61,091 nt of DNA from Acholeplasma laidlawii (GCF_015709225.1 NZ_JADNRS010000030.1:1-61091), one strand, 5' to 3'; positions 16,201 through 24,915 are shown, counted from the first letter of the stretch. Notes: generated from the sequence alone by a model not told the origin. Made by a program: numbers and translations.

Positions 16201-17585
16201 AAATCATTAGTGACCTAACACTTCAAGATGTAGCATATCATGATAATAATAGTACCTATGTCTATGATTTAATTAGTTACGATGAAATGAAAAAATTAGT
16301 CGATGCACTTGCTAACTTATTTGAACCAACAGATGTTGTTGTTGACTCTGTTACAAACCTAGATACAGATACATTAACCATTCATAATATGATGCTCATG
16401 CATCAAGAAACATCTAGTATCATCCGCACATTAATGAGTGATTCTATTATTGGGTTTGCTACACCTCAAAGAATATCTGATGACGCATATGATAAATTAG
16501 CTCTAGGTGATTTAACTTACGTAGAATTAACTAATTTCTTAAATGCAATCGCTGTATTAGATACCACATATAATGATGGTGACTTAAATAATGACTTACC
16601 AGTAACAGATTTAGTGGATACATTAGCAGGTACTGTAGGTCAACTTAAACTTGGACAAATGCAAAGTATGCATCAAGAAGGCTCACTGATTATGCAAAAA
16701 TTCATGTCAGAAGGTATTATCGCAGCTGTACAAAGACCAAATGTTAGAGATGATGCATTTAGTGACCTAACAATGGAAATTGTTGATCATGGTGAAATTA
16801 CGAAGTTACTCCTATCACTTAATGATATTGCATTATCTATGCATGCAAATGATCAAAACTTAGCTGATGATGAAACAATTACCAATGTAGAATCTAACAT
16901 CTCAACAAACCTAGAAACATCACTGATTCGTACAATAGCTACAAGAGAATCTATTATTGTTTATAGAAAAGTAACAAATGCAATCAGTTCAAGCCTACCA
17001 GTTGCAATACCTACACTAGCACTACAAAACCATGCATATACAGGTGATGATATTACATCGACTGAACTTGTTAACTTGACTTACGCGCTTGATGACCTTG
17101 GCTTTACAAATATTGATACATCGATAGTTGACTCTGGGGCATCTGATTTATTAAATGTAAAAGATGCATTAACTAGAAACTCTTATATTATAGATAGAAT
17201 GATTTCAGATGCTGTAACTACTGCAGGTTTAGATACTGTAGAATCTCATACAGGTATGGAAGATCCACTAATTGATATTCAAAAAGATGAACTAACAAAT
17301 TTAGTAGACGCGTTTATTGCGTTTGGTATTAGTGATATCAATAATGCTACAAGTACAAGCATGGCTACATTATATGCAAGTGCTCAAGCAATGAGTGAAA
17401 CCGAATTTAACGCTTATATCGATTTTGTTGAACCGTATGATCCATTAACAGAAGATCTCAGATTAACTATTGTTAAAGACTTCTTGATTGCTAAACTAGA
17501 TAACCAAATTTCAGATCCGTTTAACTTCCCAAATAAGATCTCAGTTACAAACCGTCAAGAACTACATGATTTAATTTACCCATAA
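13257..17585 (+). CDS. giant membrane-anchored repeat protein with CvpA-like N-terminus
   Basis: At least 1442 residues. Residues 1-115 hold several hydrophobic helices, including FLGGIVGIFRGAFAGFFLIF, which resembles the late helices of CvpA-family proteins. The remaining ~1320 residues look extracellular, acidic, helical and apparently Cys-free. From about residue 610 a degenerate 70-90 residue unit recurs about nine times, with core S-x-I-I-R-x-L-x-S-D-x-I and then t-E-L-x-x-L-x-x-A-L-x-x-L (for example SSIIRTLMSDSIIG, 1053-1066). D390-x-D-x-D-G-x-x-D is a calcium-loop-like segment. There is no C-terminal anchor. The frame stays open upstream to 13176 and adds a hydrophobic helix (ILVFVLLWGLGLF) but no ATG/GTG/TTG, so the true start is unresolved. 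Function unknown; adhesion or envelope scaffolding are guesses. Confidence 0.75.
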   Translation: MVRQYISFIPFGNEQLVEYMDEIVASGMLPLFLAIVDLSIKMSIFIVFYTILRAIFKWFLFGIPWLIFIKPIVKDKEKNKFLGGIVGIFRGAFAGFFLIFPVLIIINTVVGEGVELDNPEYSDIAQAVSQANQYNFVKYINDATKVNDIGLADFMFDLAFKSKVNDDEMIVWRVELKWIAEAGKVALPYILDENSEMEITLAEITKFEGAFTAFSNSQLLNSSVKPMMKFAILVASEQEGFDFLSETEIADLITQIDGVDIDLSNDVNEVYLAAKELLTIQDYAQWQASLENLGLIANFDSDDQDLFISALNRLVTLDLLKLADPILSVGMYDQSIVDQITWLETNEEKVELLNSVRAKLNAYEGEFVSTTLSELVGLFETTFYSFPGIDLDGDGTTDVELSELIENMEDLSIILNKDPQYHTWFKEVLDGVGSLSVIDVFMEPLMGIAYSQIAGQDEMFDETELALLKDIIETNFSDSDDLVRELTWIADVYYAIGSLEVGELLKAGETPIVIMDTLLVDNDGQLLFKEMVDTFLEGQTISALTNQMSSALIRKYVTEPVTLAEPLNRAAAISSFNFNTEINVLLDVLFGLYDEGMTLEAAMSTEEDSNMLETLLPSIITYIRDEAQKTKLLSSNILYSFLDYNLSSIPMLEMPEVIYETEGMYEGWIKKTELSNLLSVIDGLLTEMESHDMGIEDLLGGMESMNEFFPVIKGYASSEENRDTLLSSDIIYKTVDDLIQGIDLITIPDNAIVTDVNSPYYEWTERVELKKILEAIVIMNVDVPQEGEQMNLDAITGEQINDVILVESKVMTRLLTTYIKDANIFDIPEVAYETNEALDLKQEELEALGNLLVDLNLTLGDLIGGGAGNLLDSYYVSDLTSLDYSQSYLIKGFITHGIKTGIGTPHSLALDTTYPEVLSNTEIGELFNILNALDTIPSMTVQGLMDTLDPTVLTYEQTSDIINSGDSIVIRSLFSDNLLGTQIISDLTLQDVAYHDNNSTYVYDLISYDEMKKLVDALANLFEPTDVVVDSVTNLDTDTLTIHNMMLMHQETSSIIRTLMSDSIIGFATPQRISDDAYDKLALGDLTYVELTNFLNAIAVLDTTYNDGDLNNDLPVTDLVDTLAGTVGQLKLGQMQSMHQEGSLIMQKFMSEGIIAAVQRPNVRDDAFSDLTMEIVDHGEITKLLLSLNDIALSMHANDQNLADDETITNVESNISTNLETSLIRTIATRESIIVYRKVTNAISSSLPVAIPTLALQNHAYTGDDITSTELVNLTYALDDLGFTNIDTSIVDSGASDLLNVKDALTRNSYIIDRMISDAVTTAGLDTVESHTGMEDPLIDIQKDELTNLVDAFIAFGISDINNATSTSMATLYASAQAMSETEFNAYIDFVEPYDPLTEDLRLTIVKDFLIAKLDNQISDPFNFPNKISVTNRQELHDLIYP

Positions 17586-17601
17586 AAATTTAAGTACTTA
17601 C

Positions 17602-17628
17602 AAACCCAGAAAAGCACTTTCTGGGTTT
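17602..17628 (+). terminator. terminator-like hairpin after the giant gene
   Basis: AAACCCAGAAA and TTTCTGGGTTT (17602-17612, 17618-17628) form a perfect 11-bp stem. The T tail is weak. Confidence 0.6.
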
Positions 17629-17669
17629 GTATCTATGTTTATAAGCGTAACATTGAATAAAAAATAATG

Positions 17670-17675
17670 TATAAT
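17670..17675 (+). promoter_or_regulatory. -10 box of the polytopic membrane protein
   Basis: TATAAT at 17670-17675, 26 bp before the start region. The -35 candidate GTAACA (17647-17652) has 17-bp spacing but is poor. Confidence 0.45.
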
Positions 17676-17701
17676 AGAACTATGAAAGGTAGGGGATGTG
17701 T

Positions 17702-18361
17702 ATGAAACCGTCATATGGATGGCTTCTTAAATGGATTCTAGCAGCAATATTAATCGCTGTAGGTCTTACAATGTTTTTCCAAAAAGATTTAGTATTTTTA
17801 ATTACAGGTATAGTGATTGTAGTGTTTTCACTATTTAGAGTGGTACCCCTTGTCAAATCACTTAACAAAGAAATTTTAAGAACAATTAACTTAATTGAGA
17901 TTATCTTTGATTTTTTATTAGGCGCATTAATGATTTATGTGGGTTATGAATCCATTAATTCAGGGAATGCAATTGATCCGATTTGGAGTCAAGTATATAA
18001 ATACACCTTAGCATTTGTATTCTTAGCTCGTGGTGTTGTATTCTTTTATTCCACAGTATTTTTGGAAGAGAAAACAGAACAAATTAAGTTTTGGACACAT
18101 ATTGTTATATTTGCATTAGGTGCATTAATCCTTGGATTAAAAGACTTTGATGAATCTGCAATTGCATGGTTATTACTTGTTATTTCACTATTAGGTGGTG
18201 CCTACTTAATCTATGATGGATCTAGAGGCTATGGTAAATACCGTGAGTACAGTTTGGGTATAAACACTAAAAAGGAAAAGGCTAAAAATGTAGAAAAAGA
18301 ATTACCTACAACAGATAAGCCACAACCTGAAAAAGATAGTGACAGACCATATATAAGTTAA
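17702..18361 (+). CDS. six-helix membrane protein, DUF308/HdeD-like
   Basis: A 219-residue protein with about six transmembrane helices in pairs and a charged, Lys/Glu/Pro-rich cytoplasmic tail of about 40 residues (from KKEKAKNVEKE). The opening SYGWLLKWILAAILIAVG and short helix pairs recall HdeD/DUF308 proteins, but this is a weak match. ATG 17702 is chosen because AGGGG (17691-17695) is 6 bp away; the ATG at 17696 abuts it. It follows the giant repeat gene but has its own promoter and a terminator on each side. Function unknown. Confidence 0.65.
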   Translation: MKPSYGWLLKWILAAILIAVGLTMFFQKDLVFLITGIVIVVFSLFRVVPLVKSLNKEILRTINLIEIIFDFLLGALMIYVGYESINSGNAIDPIWSQVYKYTLAFVFLARGVVFFYSTVFLEEKTEQIKFWTHIVIFALGALILGLKDFDESAIAWLLLVISLLGGAYLIYDGSRGYGKYREYSLGINTKKEKAKNVEKELPTTDKPQPEKDSDRPYIS

Positions 18362-18385
18362 GCATTATAATGAATAAACCTTTTA

Positions 18386-18412
18386 AAAAGCGCTAAATTA
18401 GCGCTTTTTTTA
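18386..18412 (+). terminator. intrinsic terminator
   Basis: AAAAGCGCT and AGCGCTTTT flank a short A/T loop, followed by more T. It separates the membrane protein from the fatty-acid operon. Confidence 0.8.
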
Positions 18413-18589
18413 ATGTTGTATGTACACATAATTAAATCTGTTTTATATCTACTACAAAGTATATTTAATAAATTTTCTAAAATAAAATAATGATGTGTGT
18501 AGTCTAGCTTGTATGCTATAAAATTCATGAAGTATATACATACTAAACTTTGAAACAAAAATAATTTGAAAGGGAAGTGTTTTCAATAA

Positions 18590-18602
18590 TTTGAACTTCA
18601 AA
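18590..18602 (+). promoter_or_regulatory. upstream palindromic operator of the fatty-acid operon
   Basis: TTTGAACTTCAAA is a perfect 6-1-6 palindrome ending 4 bp before the -35 box. It resembles FabT-type sites of Gram-positive bacteria (TTTGA...TCAAA). Further half-sites TTTGAA occur at 18549-18554 and 18565-18570. The rest of 18413-18588 shows no gene. Confidence 0.5.
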
Positions 18603-18606
18603 ACAA

Positions 18607-18634
18607 TTGACAAATGGCTTAAAAGTGATAGAAT
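18607..18634 (+). promoter_or_regulatory. promoter of the acc-fab operon
   Basis: Consensus TTGACA (18607-18612), a 16-bp spacer and TAGAAT (18629-18634). The leader before accB is about 150 bases. Confidence 0.75.
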
Positions 18635-18643
18635 GTTAATAAG

Positions 18644-18656
18644 TTTGAAGTTCAAG
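18644..18656 (+). promoter_or_regulatory. downstream palindromic operator of the fatty-acid operon
   Basis: TTTGAAGTTCAAG is, except for its last base, the reverse complement of the site upstream of the promoter. It lies at the expected transcription start, so a bound regulator would block RNA polymerase. Confidence 0.5.
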
Positions 18657-18788
18657 GCAATTCGAGCTTAGATTCATCACATCATTATAAGAAATATTAA
18701 CTGAATATGCTTATGCGTATTTGGCCTTTATTGCGTTTTAAAAACTCAAGATCTAATGATGTATAAAAAATGAAAACGAGAGAACAAT

Positions 18789-19244
18789 ATGAAACTAAAT
18801 GAAATCAAAAGTATTATAAAAGACTTTGAAACATCCACTCTTACAGTTTTACAATTAGAAACTGATAATGTGAAGTTAAAATTATCCAAAAATAAAGAAA
18901 ACAATGTAGAACAAGTAGTACAATCATCAGATGTTACAGCAAGTACCCAGATGGTACACAATTCTCAAACAGCTGTACCAGTTGCAACGACGCCTAATTT
19001 AGGTGATTTAGCAATCAAATCACCGCTTGTAGGCACTTTTTATGAAGCGTCCTCACCTGATGCTGAACCATTTGTAAAAGTTGGTGATGTAGTTAAAAAA
19101 GGACAGGTCGTATGTATTGTTGAAGCGATGAAAATTATGAATGAAATTACATCGTCAGTAGATGGCAAGGTGACTAAAATCAACTTTAAAAATGGTGATG
19201 TTGTAGGGTTTGATGATGTCTTATTTGCAGTGGTGCAAGCGTAA
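18789..19244 (+). CDS. accB: acetyl-CoA carboxylase biotin carboxyl carrier protein
   Basis: A 151-residue carrier that holds biotin for malonyl-CoA synthesis. The C-terminal biotinyl domain has the canonical EAMKIM with K115 as the biotin attachment site. The N-terminal region (MKLNEIKSIIKDFETS) and a Gln/Thr/Val-rich linker are typical of BCCP. It is the first gene of the lipid operon and its stop codon overlaps the accC start by one base (TAATG). Confidence 0.96.
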   Translation: MKLNEIKSIIKDFETSTLTVLQLETDNVKLKLSKNKENNVEQVVQSSDVTASTQMVHNSQTAVPVATTPNLGDLAIKSPLVGTFYEASSPDAEPFVKVGDVVKKGQVVCIVEAMKIMNEITSSVDGKVTKINFKNGDVVGFDDVLFAVVQA

Positions 19245-20623
19245 TGGCACAAAACAAGGTATTAGTAGCAAACCGTGGTGAAATTGCTGTTCGTATTATT
19301 AGAGCATGTAAAGAATTAGGTATACCTGTTGTAGCGGTCTATTCAACTGCTGATAAATCTTCACTGCATACGAAATTAGCAGATGAAGCAGTTTGTATTG
19401 GGTCTGCAAGATCCAAAGATAGTTATTTAAATATGCAGGCTGTATTAAGTGCAGCAATCGCAACAGGATGTAATGCCATTCACCCAGGTTATGGCTTTTT
19501 AGCAGAGAATGCTAAATTTATCGAGATGGTTGAAGCAACAGGTATTAAGTTTATCGGTCCATCATCTAACGTTGTTAGTAAATTAGGTGATAAAGCGACT
19601 GCCAGAGCGATTGCAAAAGCAGTAGGTGTTCCAGTCGTTGAAGGTTCTGATGGTGTTGTTGAAAACAAGGAGATCGGATTAAAGATTGCTAAACAGATTG
19701 GTTATCCTATTATGATTAAAGCAAGTTCTGGTGGTGGTGGACGTGGTATTAGCGTATGTCACAATGATACAGAATTCAAAAAGGCTTTTGACATGACATC
19801 GATGGAGGCAGAATCAGCATTTGGCGATAAATCTGTCTATATTGAAAAATTTGTAGAAAATCCAAGACATATTGAAATCCAAATTATTGCAGATAGTAAA
19901 GGCAATGTCGTCCATTTATATGAACGTGATTGTTCAATGCAAAGACGTAATCAAAAATTAATTGAAGAAGCACCGTCTTCTATTTTAAATGAGGACTTAA
20001 GACGCAAAATGGGTCAATCCGCAGTTAAGTTAGCTAAACATGTAGGCTATGAAAATGCTGGAACCATTGAATTTTTAGTAGACTCTAGAAAAAATTACTA
20101 TTTTATTGAAATGAATACACGCATTCAAGTAGAACATCCAGTTACTGAGATGATTACAGGTATTGATCTTGTTAAAGAACAAATTAAAATAGCATATGGT
20201 AAGCCTCTAAGCTTTAAACAACGTGATGTGAAAATTACAGGGCATGCGATTGAATGTAGAATCAATTCTGAGGATCCAATGAATAACTTTATGCCGGCTC
20301 CTGGTAAAATCGGTAAGATTTTACTACCAGGTGGTTTTAATGTACGCTTTGATTCTCATATATATCCAGATTATGAGGTACCACCTTTCTATGATTCAAT
20401 GTTGGGTAAATTAATTGTATTTGCACCTACTAGAAAAGAAGCGATGCGTAAAATGCGCATTGCACTAGAACAATTAGTTATTGAAGGTATTACTACAAAT
20501 ATTGAATATCATTATGCAATATTACATGCTACTGATTTTATTAAAGGTACATATGATACAGGATTTGTAGCTAAATTTAATGGATTAATCCAAGGTGAAT
20601 ATAATGAATCACTTATTGGATGA
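19244..20623 (+). CDS. accC: biotin carboxylase subunit of acetyl-CoA carboxylase
   Basis: A 459-residue ATP-grasp enzyme that carboxylates biotin on AccB using bicarbonate and ATP. The glycine-rich loop KASSGGGGRGI, the metal/bicarbonate region EMNTRIQVEHPVTEM, and the C-terminal domain are present at normal length. It is translationally coupled to accB (overlap TAATG), and the accD start lies inside its end. Confidence 0.97.
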   Translation: MAQNKVLVANRGEIAVRIIRACKELGIPVVAVYSTADKSSLHTKLADEAVCIGSARSKDSYLNMQAVLSAAIATGCNAIHPGYGFLAENAKFIEMVEATGIKFIGPSSNVVSKLGDKATARAIAKAVGVPVVEGSDGVVENKEIGLKIAKQIGYPIMIKASSGGGGRGISVCHNDTEFKKAFDMTSMEAESAFGDKSVYIEKFVENPRHIEIQIIADSKGNVVHLYERDCSMQRRNQKLIEEAPSSILNEDLRRKMGQSAVKLAKHVGYENAGTIEFLVDSRKNYYFIEMNTRIQVEHPVTEMITGIDLVKEQIKIAYGKPLSFKQRDVKITGHAIECRINSEDPMNNFMPAPGKIGKILLPGGFNVRFDSHIYPDYEVPPFYDSMLGKLIVFAPTRKEAMRKMRIALEQLVIEGITTNIEYHYAILHATDFIKGTYDTGFVAKFNGLIQGEYNESLIG

Positions 20624-21482
20624 ACGTAAAAGAAGATTATCTCAGTTCCATGAGATTATTAAAAAAAGACCTATAGAAACTAAACCAGTAGATATTCCTG
20701 ATGGTGTATTTACTCAGTGTGAACAATGTAACTCTGCAATTTATAATAAGGATTTAGAACATAACTATGAAGTATGTCCTTATTGTAGTTACCATTTTAA
20801 AATTAATGCGGTAAAACGTTTAAAGTATACACTTGATGAGGATACTTTTAAACCTTTATTTGAGAACATAACATCCAAAAATCCTCTAGGCATGCCTGAA
20901 TATGAAGAAAAGTTAGATAAAGGTATGAGAATGGCAAAAATGAATGAAGCATTTTTAGCAGGAACCGGGAAAATAGATGGTCAAAACTTGGCTATCGGTG
21001 TTCTTGATTCATATTTTATGATGGGTTCAATGGGTTCAGTTGTAGGGGAGCGTATCACTAGATTAATTGAACATGCTGCTAAGCACAATTTACCGCTAGT
21101 GATATTTAGTGCATCCGGTGGAGCACGTATGCAAGAAGGTATTTTAAGTTTAATGCAAATGGCTAAAACATCTGGTGCACTAAATTTGCTTGATGAAAAA
21201 GGCTTAGTATACATTTCTGTAATGACGAATCCAACAACCGGTGGTGTTGCTGCATCCTTTGCAAGTTTAGGGGATATCAATATTGCTGAAAAATCCAGTT
21301 TAATTGGTTTTGCAGGTGCTAGAGTTATTAAACAAACAATTGGTCAAGATTTACCAACTGGTTTTCAAACCGATGCTTTTCAACTTCAAAAAGGACAAGT
21401 GGACTTGGTTGTTTTAAGATCTCAATTGAAAAAGACTATATCAACATTACTTAAACTACATGCTAAGAAGGTGACATCATGA
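20604..21482 (+). CDS. accD: acetyl-CoA carboxylase carboxyltransferase beta subunit
   Basis: A 292-residue subunit that with AccA moves CO2 from biotin to acetyl-CoA. The N-terminal zinc ribbon (CEQC and CPYC pairs) and the crotonase-like core (FSASGGARMQEG, PTTGGVAASFA) are visible. ATG 20604 is preferred to GTG 20595, because AAGGTG lies 6 bp before it. It overlaps accC by 20 bases and accA by 4 (ATGA), so all four subunits are coupled. Confidence 0.96.
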   Translation: MNHLLDERKRRLSQFHEIIKKRPIETKPVDIPDGVFTQCEQCNSAIYNKDLEHNYEVCPYCSYHFKINAVKRLKYTLDEDTFKPLFENITSKNPLGMPEYEEKLDKGMRMAKMNEAFLAGTGKIDGQNLAIGVLDSYFMMGSMGSVVGERITRLIEHAAKHNLPLVIFSASGGARMQEGILSLMQMAKTSGALNLLDEKGLVYISVMTNPTTGGVAASFASLGDINIAEKSSLIGFAGARVIKQTIGQDLPTGFQTDAFQLQKGQVDLVVLRSQLKKTISTLLKLHAKKVTS

Positions 21483-22312
21483 CAGATATGGATAAAGTTT
21501 GGCAAAGAGTTAAGTTGGCACGTAGTGCTGATAGACCAACATCAAAGTCACTTATTAAAGCAATCTTCCCTGATTTCATTGAACTACATGGTGATCGTCT
21601 TTATGGCGATGATGAAGCTATTGTAGGTGGACTGGCGACCTTTAACGATATACCAGTTACGGTGATTGCTGAAGAAAAGGGTACTGATACACAAAATAGA
21701 TTAAAACATAATTTTGGTATGCCACATCCTGAAGGTTATCGTAAGGCATTAAGATTGATGAAACAAGCCGAGAAGTTTAAACGTCCTATTATTACAATTA
21801 TTGATACACCGGGTGCTTATCCGGGACTTGGCGCAGAAGAACGTGGCCAAGCAGGCGCGATTGCATTAAATTTAAAAGAACTGATGGTGTTAAAAACACC
21901 TATTATTGTCATTGTATTAGGTGAAGGTGGTTCTGGTGGTGCTCTTGCTATAGGTGTAGGAGATCACATTATGATGTTTGAAAATGCGATATATTCTATA
22001 TTATCACCTGAAGGATTTGCTTCAATTTTATTTAAGGATAGTACACGTGCTAACGAGGCTGCTCATTTAATGAAGCTTACAGCAGAAGACTTAAAATCAT
22101 TTGGTATTATAGATGAAATCATCTTAGAGGGTAAGGGATTAAATACAGACCCTGAAGTCGGTTATACCAATCTAAAGAAACAAATAAGTAAACAACTAAC
22201 AAAATTAATGAAAACACCTGTAGAAAAACTTCTTGTTAATAGATATGACAAGTTCAAAAAAATGGGTGAATACGAAGAAAGTGTGATCAAAAATGAAGAA
22301 CTTGCCGATTAA
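21479..22312 (+). CDS. accA: acetyl-CoA carboxylase carboxyltransferase alpha subunit
   Basis: A 277-residue partner of AccD. The family motifs IELHGDRLYGDD, DTPGAYPGLGAEERGQ and GEGGSGGALAIG are clear. Length is slightly short against proteobacterial AccA and normal for Firmicutes. It starts on the ATGA overlap with accD and overlaps fabH by 20 bases. Confidence 0.96.
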   Translation: MTDMDKVWQRVKLARSADRPTSKSLIKAIFPDFIELHGDRLYGDDEAIVGGLATFNDIPVTVIAEEKGTDTQNRLKHNFGMPHPEGYRKALRLMKQAEKFKRPIITIIDTPGAYPGLGAEERGQAGAIALNLKELMVLKTPIIVIVLGEGGSGGALAIGVGDHIMMFENAIYSILSPEGFASILFKDSTRANEAAHLMKLTAEDLKSFGIIDEIILEGKGLNTDPEVGYTNLKKQISKQLTKLMKTPVEKLLVNRYDKFKKMGEYEESVIKNEELAD

Positions 22313-23225
22313 AATAGTAAGTACTGGTCGTTATGCACCAGATAATGTTATGACAAATGATGATTTTAGTAAAATATTAGATACGAATGATGAGTGGATT
22401 ACTACTAGAACAGGTATTAAAAGACGCCATATTGCTCAAGGTGAAACCGCAATTGATATGGCATATAAAGCAGCTTTAAAGGCTGTTGAAAATAAAAATT
22501 ATGATAAAGAAAAAATTGATTTAATTATTGTTGCAAGTATTACATCTCCAGTTAAAACACCATCTATTGCAAATTTAATCCAAGCTAAACTTGGACTAAA
22601 TCATAAAAACATCGTAGCATTTGATATTAATGCTGCATGTAGTGGATTTGTTTATGCAGTTGAAATCGCAGCAAGTATGATTTCATCAGGTAATTATAAA
22701 TCAGCATTAGTTATTGGTTCTGAACATATGTCATCTATCATTGATTGGGAAGACCGTTCAACTGCTATCCTATTTGGTGATGCTGCTGGTGCAGCAATTA
22801 TTGAAGTAAGTGATAATCCAAAAGATAATGCATATTTCTGGAATGGTTCTAGAGGTGATGATACGGGTATTTTATGGATTGATCCAAAAGTAAAGATGGC
22901 AGGACGTGAAGTCTATAAATTTGCAGTGGATATTATGCCTAAAGCTATTCATAAAGTACTTGAAAAAGCAGGACTTACAATTGATGATATCGATTATATT
23001 ATTCCTCACCAAGCTAACTACAGAATTATTCAAAGTGTTGCTAAAGATATGAATTTACCGATTGAAAGATTTTTAATGAACCTAGAAGAGTATGGTAATA
23101 CATCCGCAGCAAGTATTCCATTCTTATTAGATGAACATAAGACGAATAACCCTGAAGTAAAAAGAGTTTTATTCGTTGGATTTGGCGGTGGTTTCACTTG
23201 GGGTGCAGCCATCCTAAATGTGTAG
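22293..23225 (+). CDS. fabH: beta-ketoacyl-ACP synthase III
   Basis: A 310-residue enzyme that starts fatty-acid synthesis by condensing acyl-CoA with malonyl-ACP. The catalytic triad is C116 (AACSGF), H239 (PHQAN) and N269 (YGNTSAAS). The start lies inside accA with only a weak ribosome site, consistent with coupling. Together with the following genes it forms the elongation set. Confidence 0.96.
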   Translation: MKNLPIKIVSTGRYAPDNVMTNDDFSKILDTNDEWITTRTGIKRRHIAQGETAIDMAYKAALKAVENKNYDKEKIDLIIVASITSPVKTPSIANLIQAKLGLNHKNIVAFDINAACSGFVYAVEIAASMISSGNYKSALVIGSEHMSSIIDWEDRSTAILFGDAAGAAIIEVSDNPKDNAYFWNGSRGDDTGILWIDPKVKMAGREVYKFAVDIMPKAIHKVLEKAGLTIDDIDYIIPHQANYRIIQSVAKDMNLPIERFLMNLEEYGNTSAASIPFLLDEHKTNNPEVKRVLFVGFGGGFTWGAAILNV

Positions 23226-23234
23226 GTAACTTTT

Positions 23235-24155
23235 ATGAAAACAGCGATCTTATTTTCTGGTCAAGGTGCTCAATACGTCAACATGGGACTAGATTTTATT
23301 GAAAATGTTCCAGAGTTAAAGCATAAACTAGAGTCATACGCAGCTATTTTAGATTTAGACATCTTATCTCACTTAAAAGATGAAACCAAAATAAATGATA
23401 CAAGATATACACAACCATTAATGGTTGTAGTAGAAATGTTAATCCATGATTACTTAGTATCACAAGGGTTAAAAATTGATGGATATGCAGGCTTTTCATT
23501 AGGTGAGTTTGCTGGTCTATATGCTGCAGGATTTTATGAATCAAATGACATCTTGAAAATTATTGATATGCGAGCAAAACTTATGCAAGAGGCATCTACC
23601 CTAAAACCTGGCGCCATGGCAGCTATCTTATCCCTTAGTGATGATGTTGTTGAGGCAATTTGTAAGGAAGTGTCAACACCAAATGATTTAGTAGTTGCAG
23701 CAAACTATAATAGTGATGGTCAACTTGTTATCTCTGGATCTAAAAATGCAGTACAGTTAGCTGTAGAATTAGCTAAGGAAAAGGGGGCTAGAAGAGCGAT
23801 GATGTTAAATGTATCAGGCGCCTTCCATTCACCTTATATGAAAGATGCAGGTACAAGCTTAAAACTATATGCAGAAAATTTTAAAGTTCAAGATGCGGAT
23901 AAAGTGCTTTATGCTAATACAACTGCAAAGCCATTAAAAAAAGAAGATGTTTTAAATGAGTTATATGAGCAAATAGCAAACCCAGTATACTTCAAACAAA
24001 CGATTCAACATATGATTAAAGATGGATTTGAAAGATTTATTGAAGTCGGTCCAGGTCAAGTACTTTCAGGTTTAGTTAAAAAAATTAGCCCTGAAAGCAA
24101 AATATATAATGTATCCAAATTTGAGGATATAAAAAATTTAGAGGAGATTTTATAA
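23235..24155 (+). CDS. fabD: malonyl-CoA:ACP transacylase
   Basis: A 306-residue enzyme that loads malonyl groups onto acyl carrier protein. The N-terminal FSGQGAQ, the nucleophile S88 in GFSLGEF (Phe replaces the more common His before the Ser) and SGAFHSPYM with the catalytic His are present. It ends on a TAATG overlap with fabG. Confidence 0.95.
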   Translation: MKTAILFSGQGAQYVNMGLDFIENVPELKHKLESYAAILDLDILSHLKDETKINDTRYTQPLMVVVEMLIHDYLVSQGLKIDGYAGFSLGEFAGLYAAGFYESNDILKIIDMRAKLMQEASTLKPGAMAAILSLSDDVVEAICKEVSTPNDLVVAANYNSDGQLVISGSKNAVQLAVELAKEKGARRAMMLNVSGAFHSPYMKDAGTSLKLYAENFKVQDADKVLYANTTAKPLKKEDVLNELYEQIANPVYFKQTIQHMIKDGFERFIEVGPGQVLSGLVKKISPESKIYNVSKFEDIKNLEEIL

Positions 24156-24901
24156 TGAGTTTAAAAGATAAAGTAGCATTAGTAACAGGTGGTTCTACAG
24201 GCATTGGTAAAGCTATTGCAACAAAATTAGCATCCATGGGTGCAAATATTGTCATAAACTATTTTGTTGGACCTGAAGAGGCAAAGCAAGTAGCAGACGA
24301 ATTAGCAAGTACATATCAAGTCAAAGCAATCGCACTTCATGCAGACGTTTCTAATTTTGAATCTGCTCAAAATTTAATTGATGAAACAGTAAAACAAATG
24401 GGTACATTAAATATTGTAGTTAATAATGCAGGTATTACTGATGATGCACTCATCCTAAGAATGTCAGAACATCAATTTGACCGAGTCATTAATACAAACT
24501 TAAAAGGTGTTTTTAATATATCAAAACACAGTGCAAGACCATTATTAAAGGCTGGTTATGGTAGAATTATTAATATTGCATCAGTCATTGGTGAATATGG
24601 TAATGTTGGCCAAGTAAACTATGGTGCAGCAAAAGCTGGTGTGATTGGCATTACAAAAACCTTAGCAAAAGAGTTTGCATCAAGAAAAGTGACAGTAAAC
24701 GCAATTGCTCCTGGATTTATTGAAACACAAATGACAAGAAACCTACCTGAACAAGTTCGTGCAGAAATGTTAAGATACATTGCATTAGGTAGTTATGGAC
24801 AACCTGAAGATATCGCAAATCTAGTTGGATTTTTAGCATCACCAGAAGCAGGATATATTACTGGTGTAGTGATTGATGTTGACGGCGGTCTAACAATTTA
24901 A
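24155..24901 (+). CDS. fabG: 3-oxoacyl-ACP reductase
   Basis: A 248-residue short-chain dehydrogenase that reduces 3-ketoacyl-ACP with NADPH. The cofactor loop GGSTGIGKAI, NNAG, and active-site Y156-x-x-x-K160 are visible, and the C-terminal YITGVVIDVDGG is characteristic of FabG. It overlaps fabD by one base. Confidence 0.95.
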   Translation: MSLKDKVALVTGGSTGIGKAIATKLASMGANIVINYFVGPEEAKQVADELASTYQVKAIALHADVSNFESAQNLIDETVKQMGTLNIVVNNAGITDDALILRMSEHQFDRVINTNLKGVFNISKHSARPLLKAGYGRIINIASVIGEYGNVGQVNYGAAKAGVIGITKTLAKEFASRKVTVNAIAPGFIETQMTRNLPEQVRAEMLRYIALGSYGQPEDIANLVGFLASPEAGYITGVVIDVDGGLTI

Positions 24902-24915
24902 GAGTGGGTGAATAT

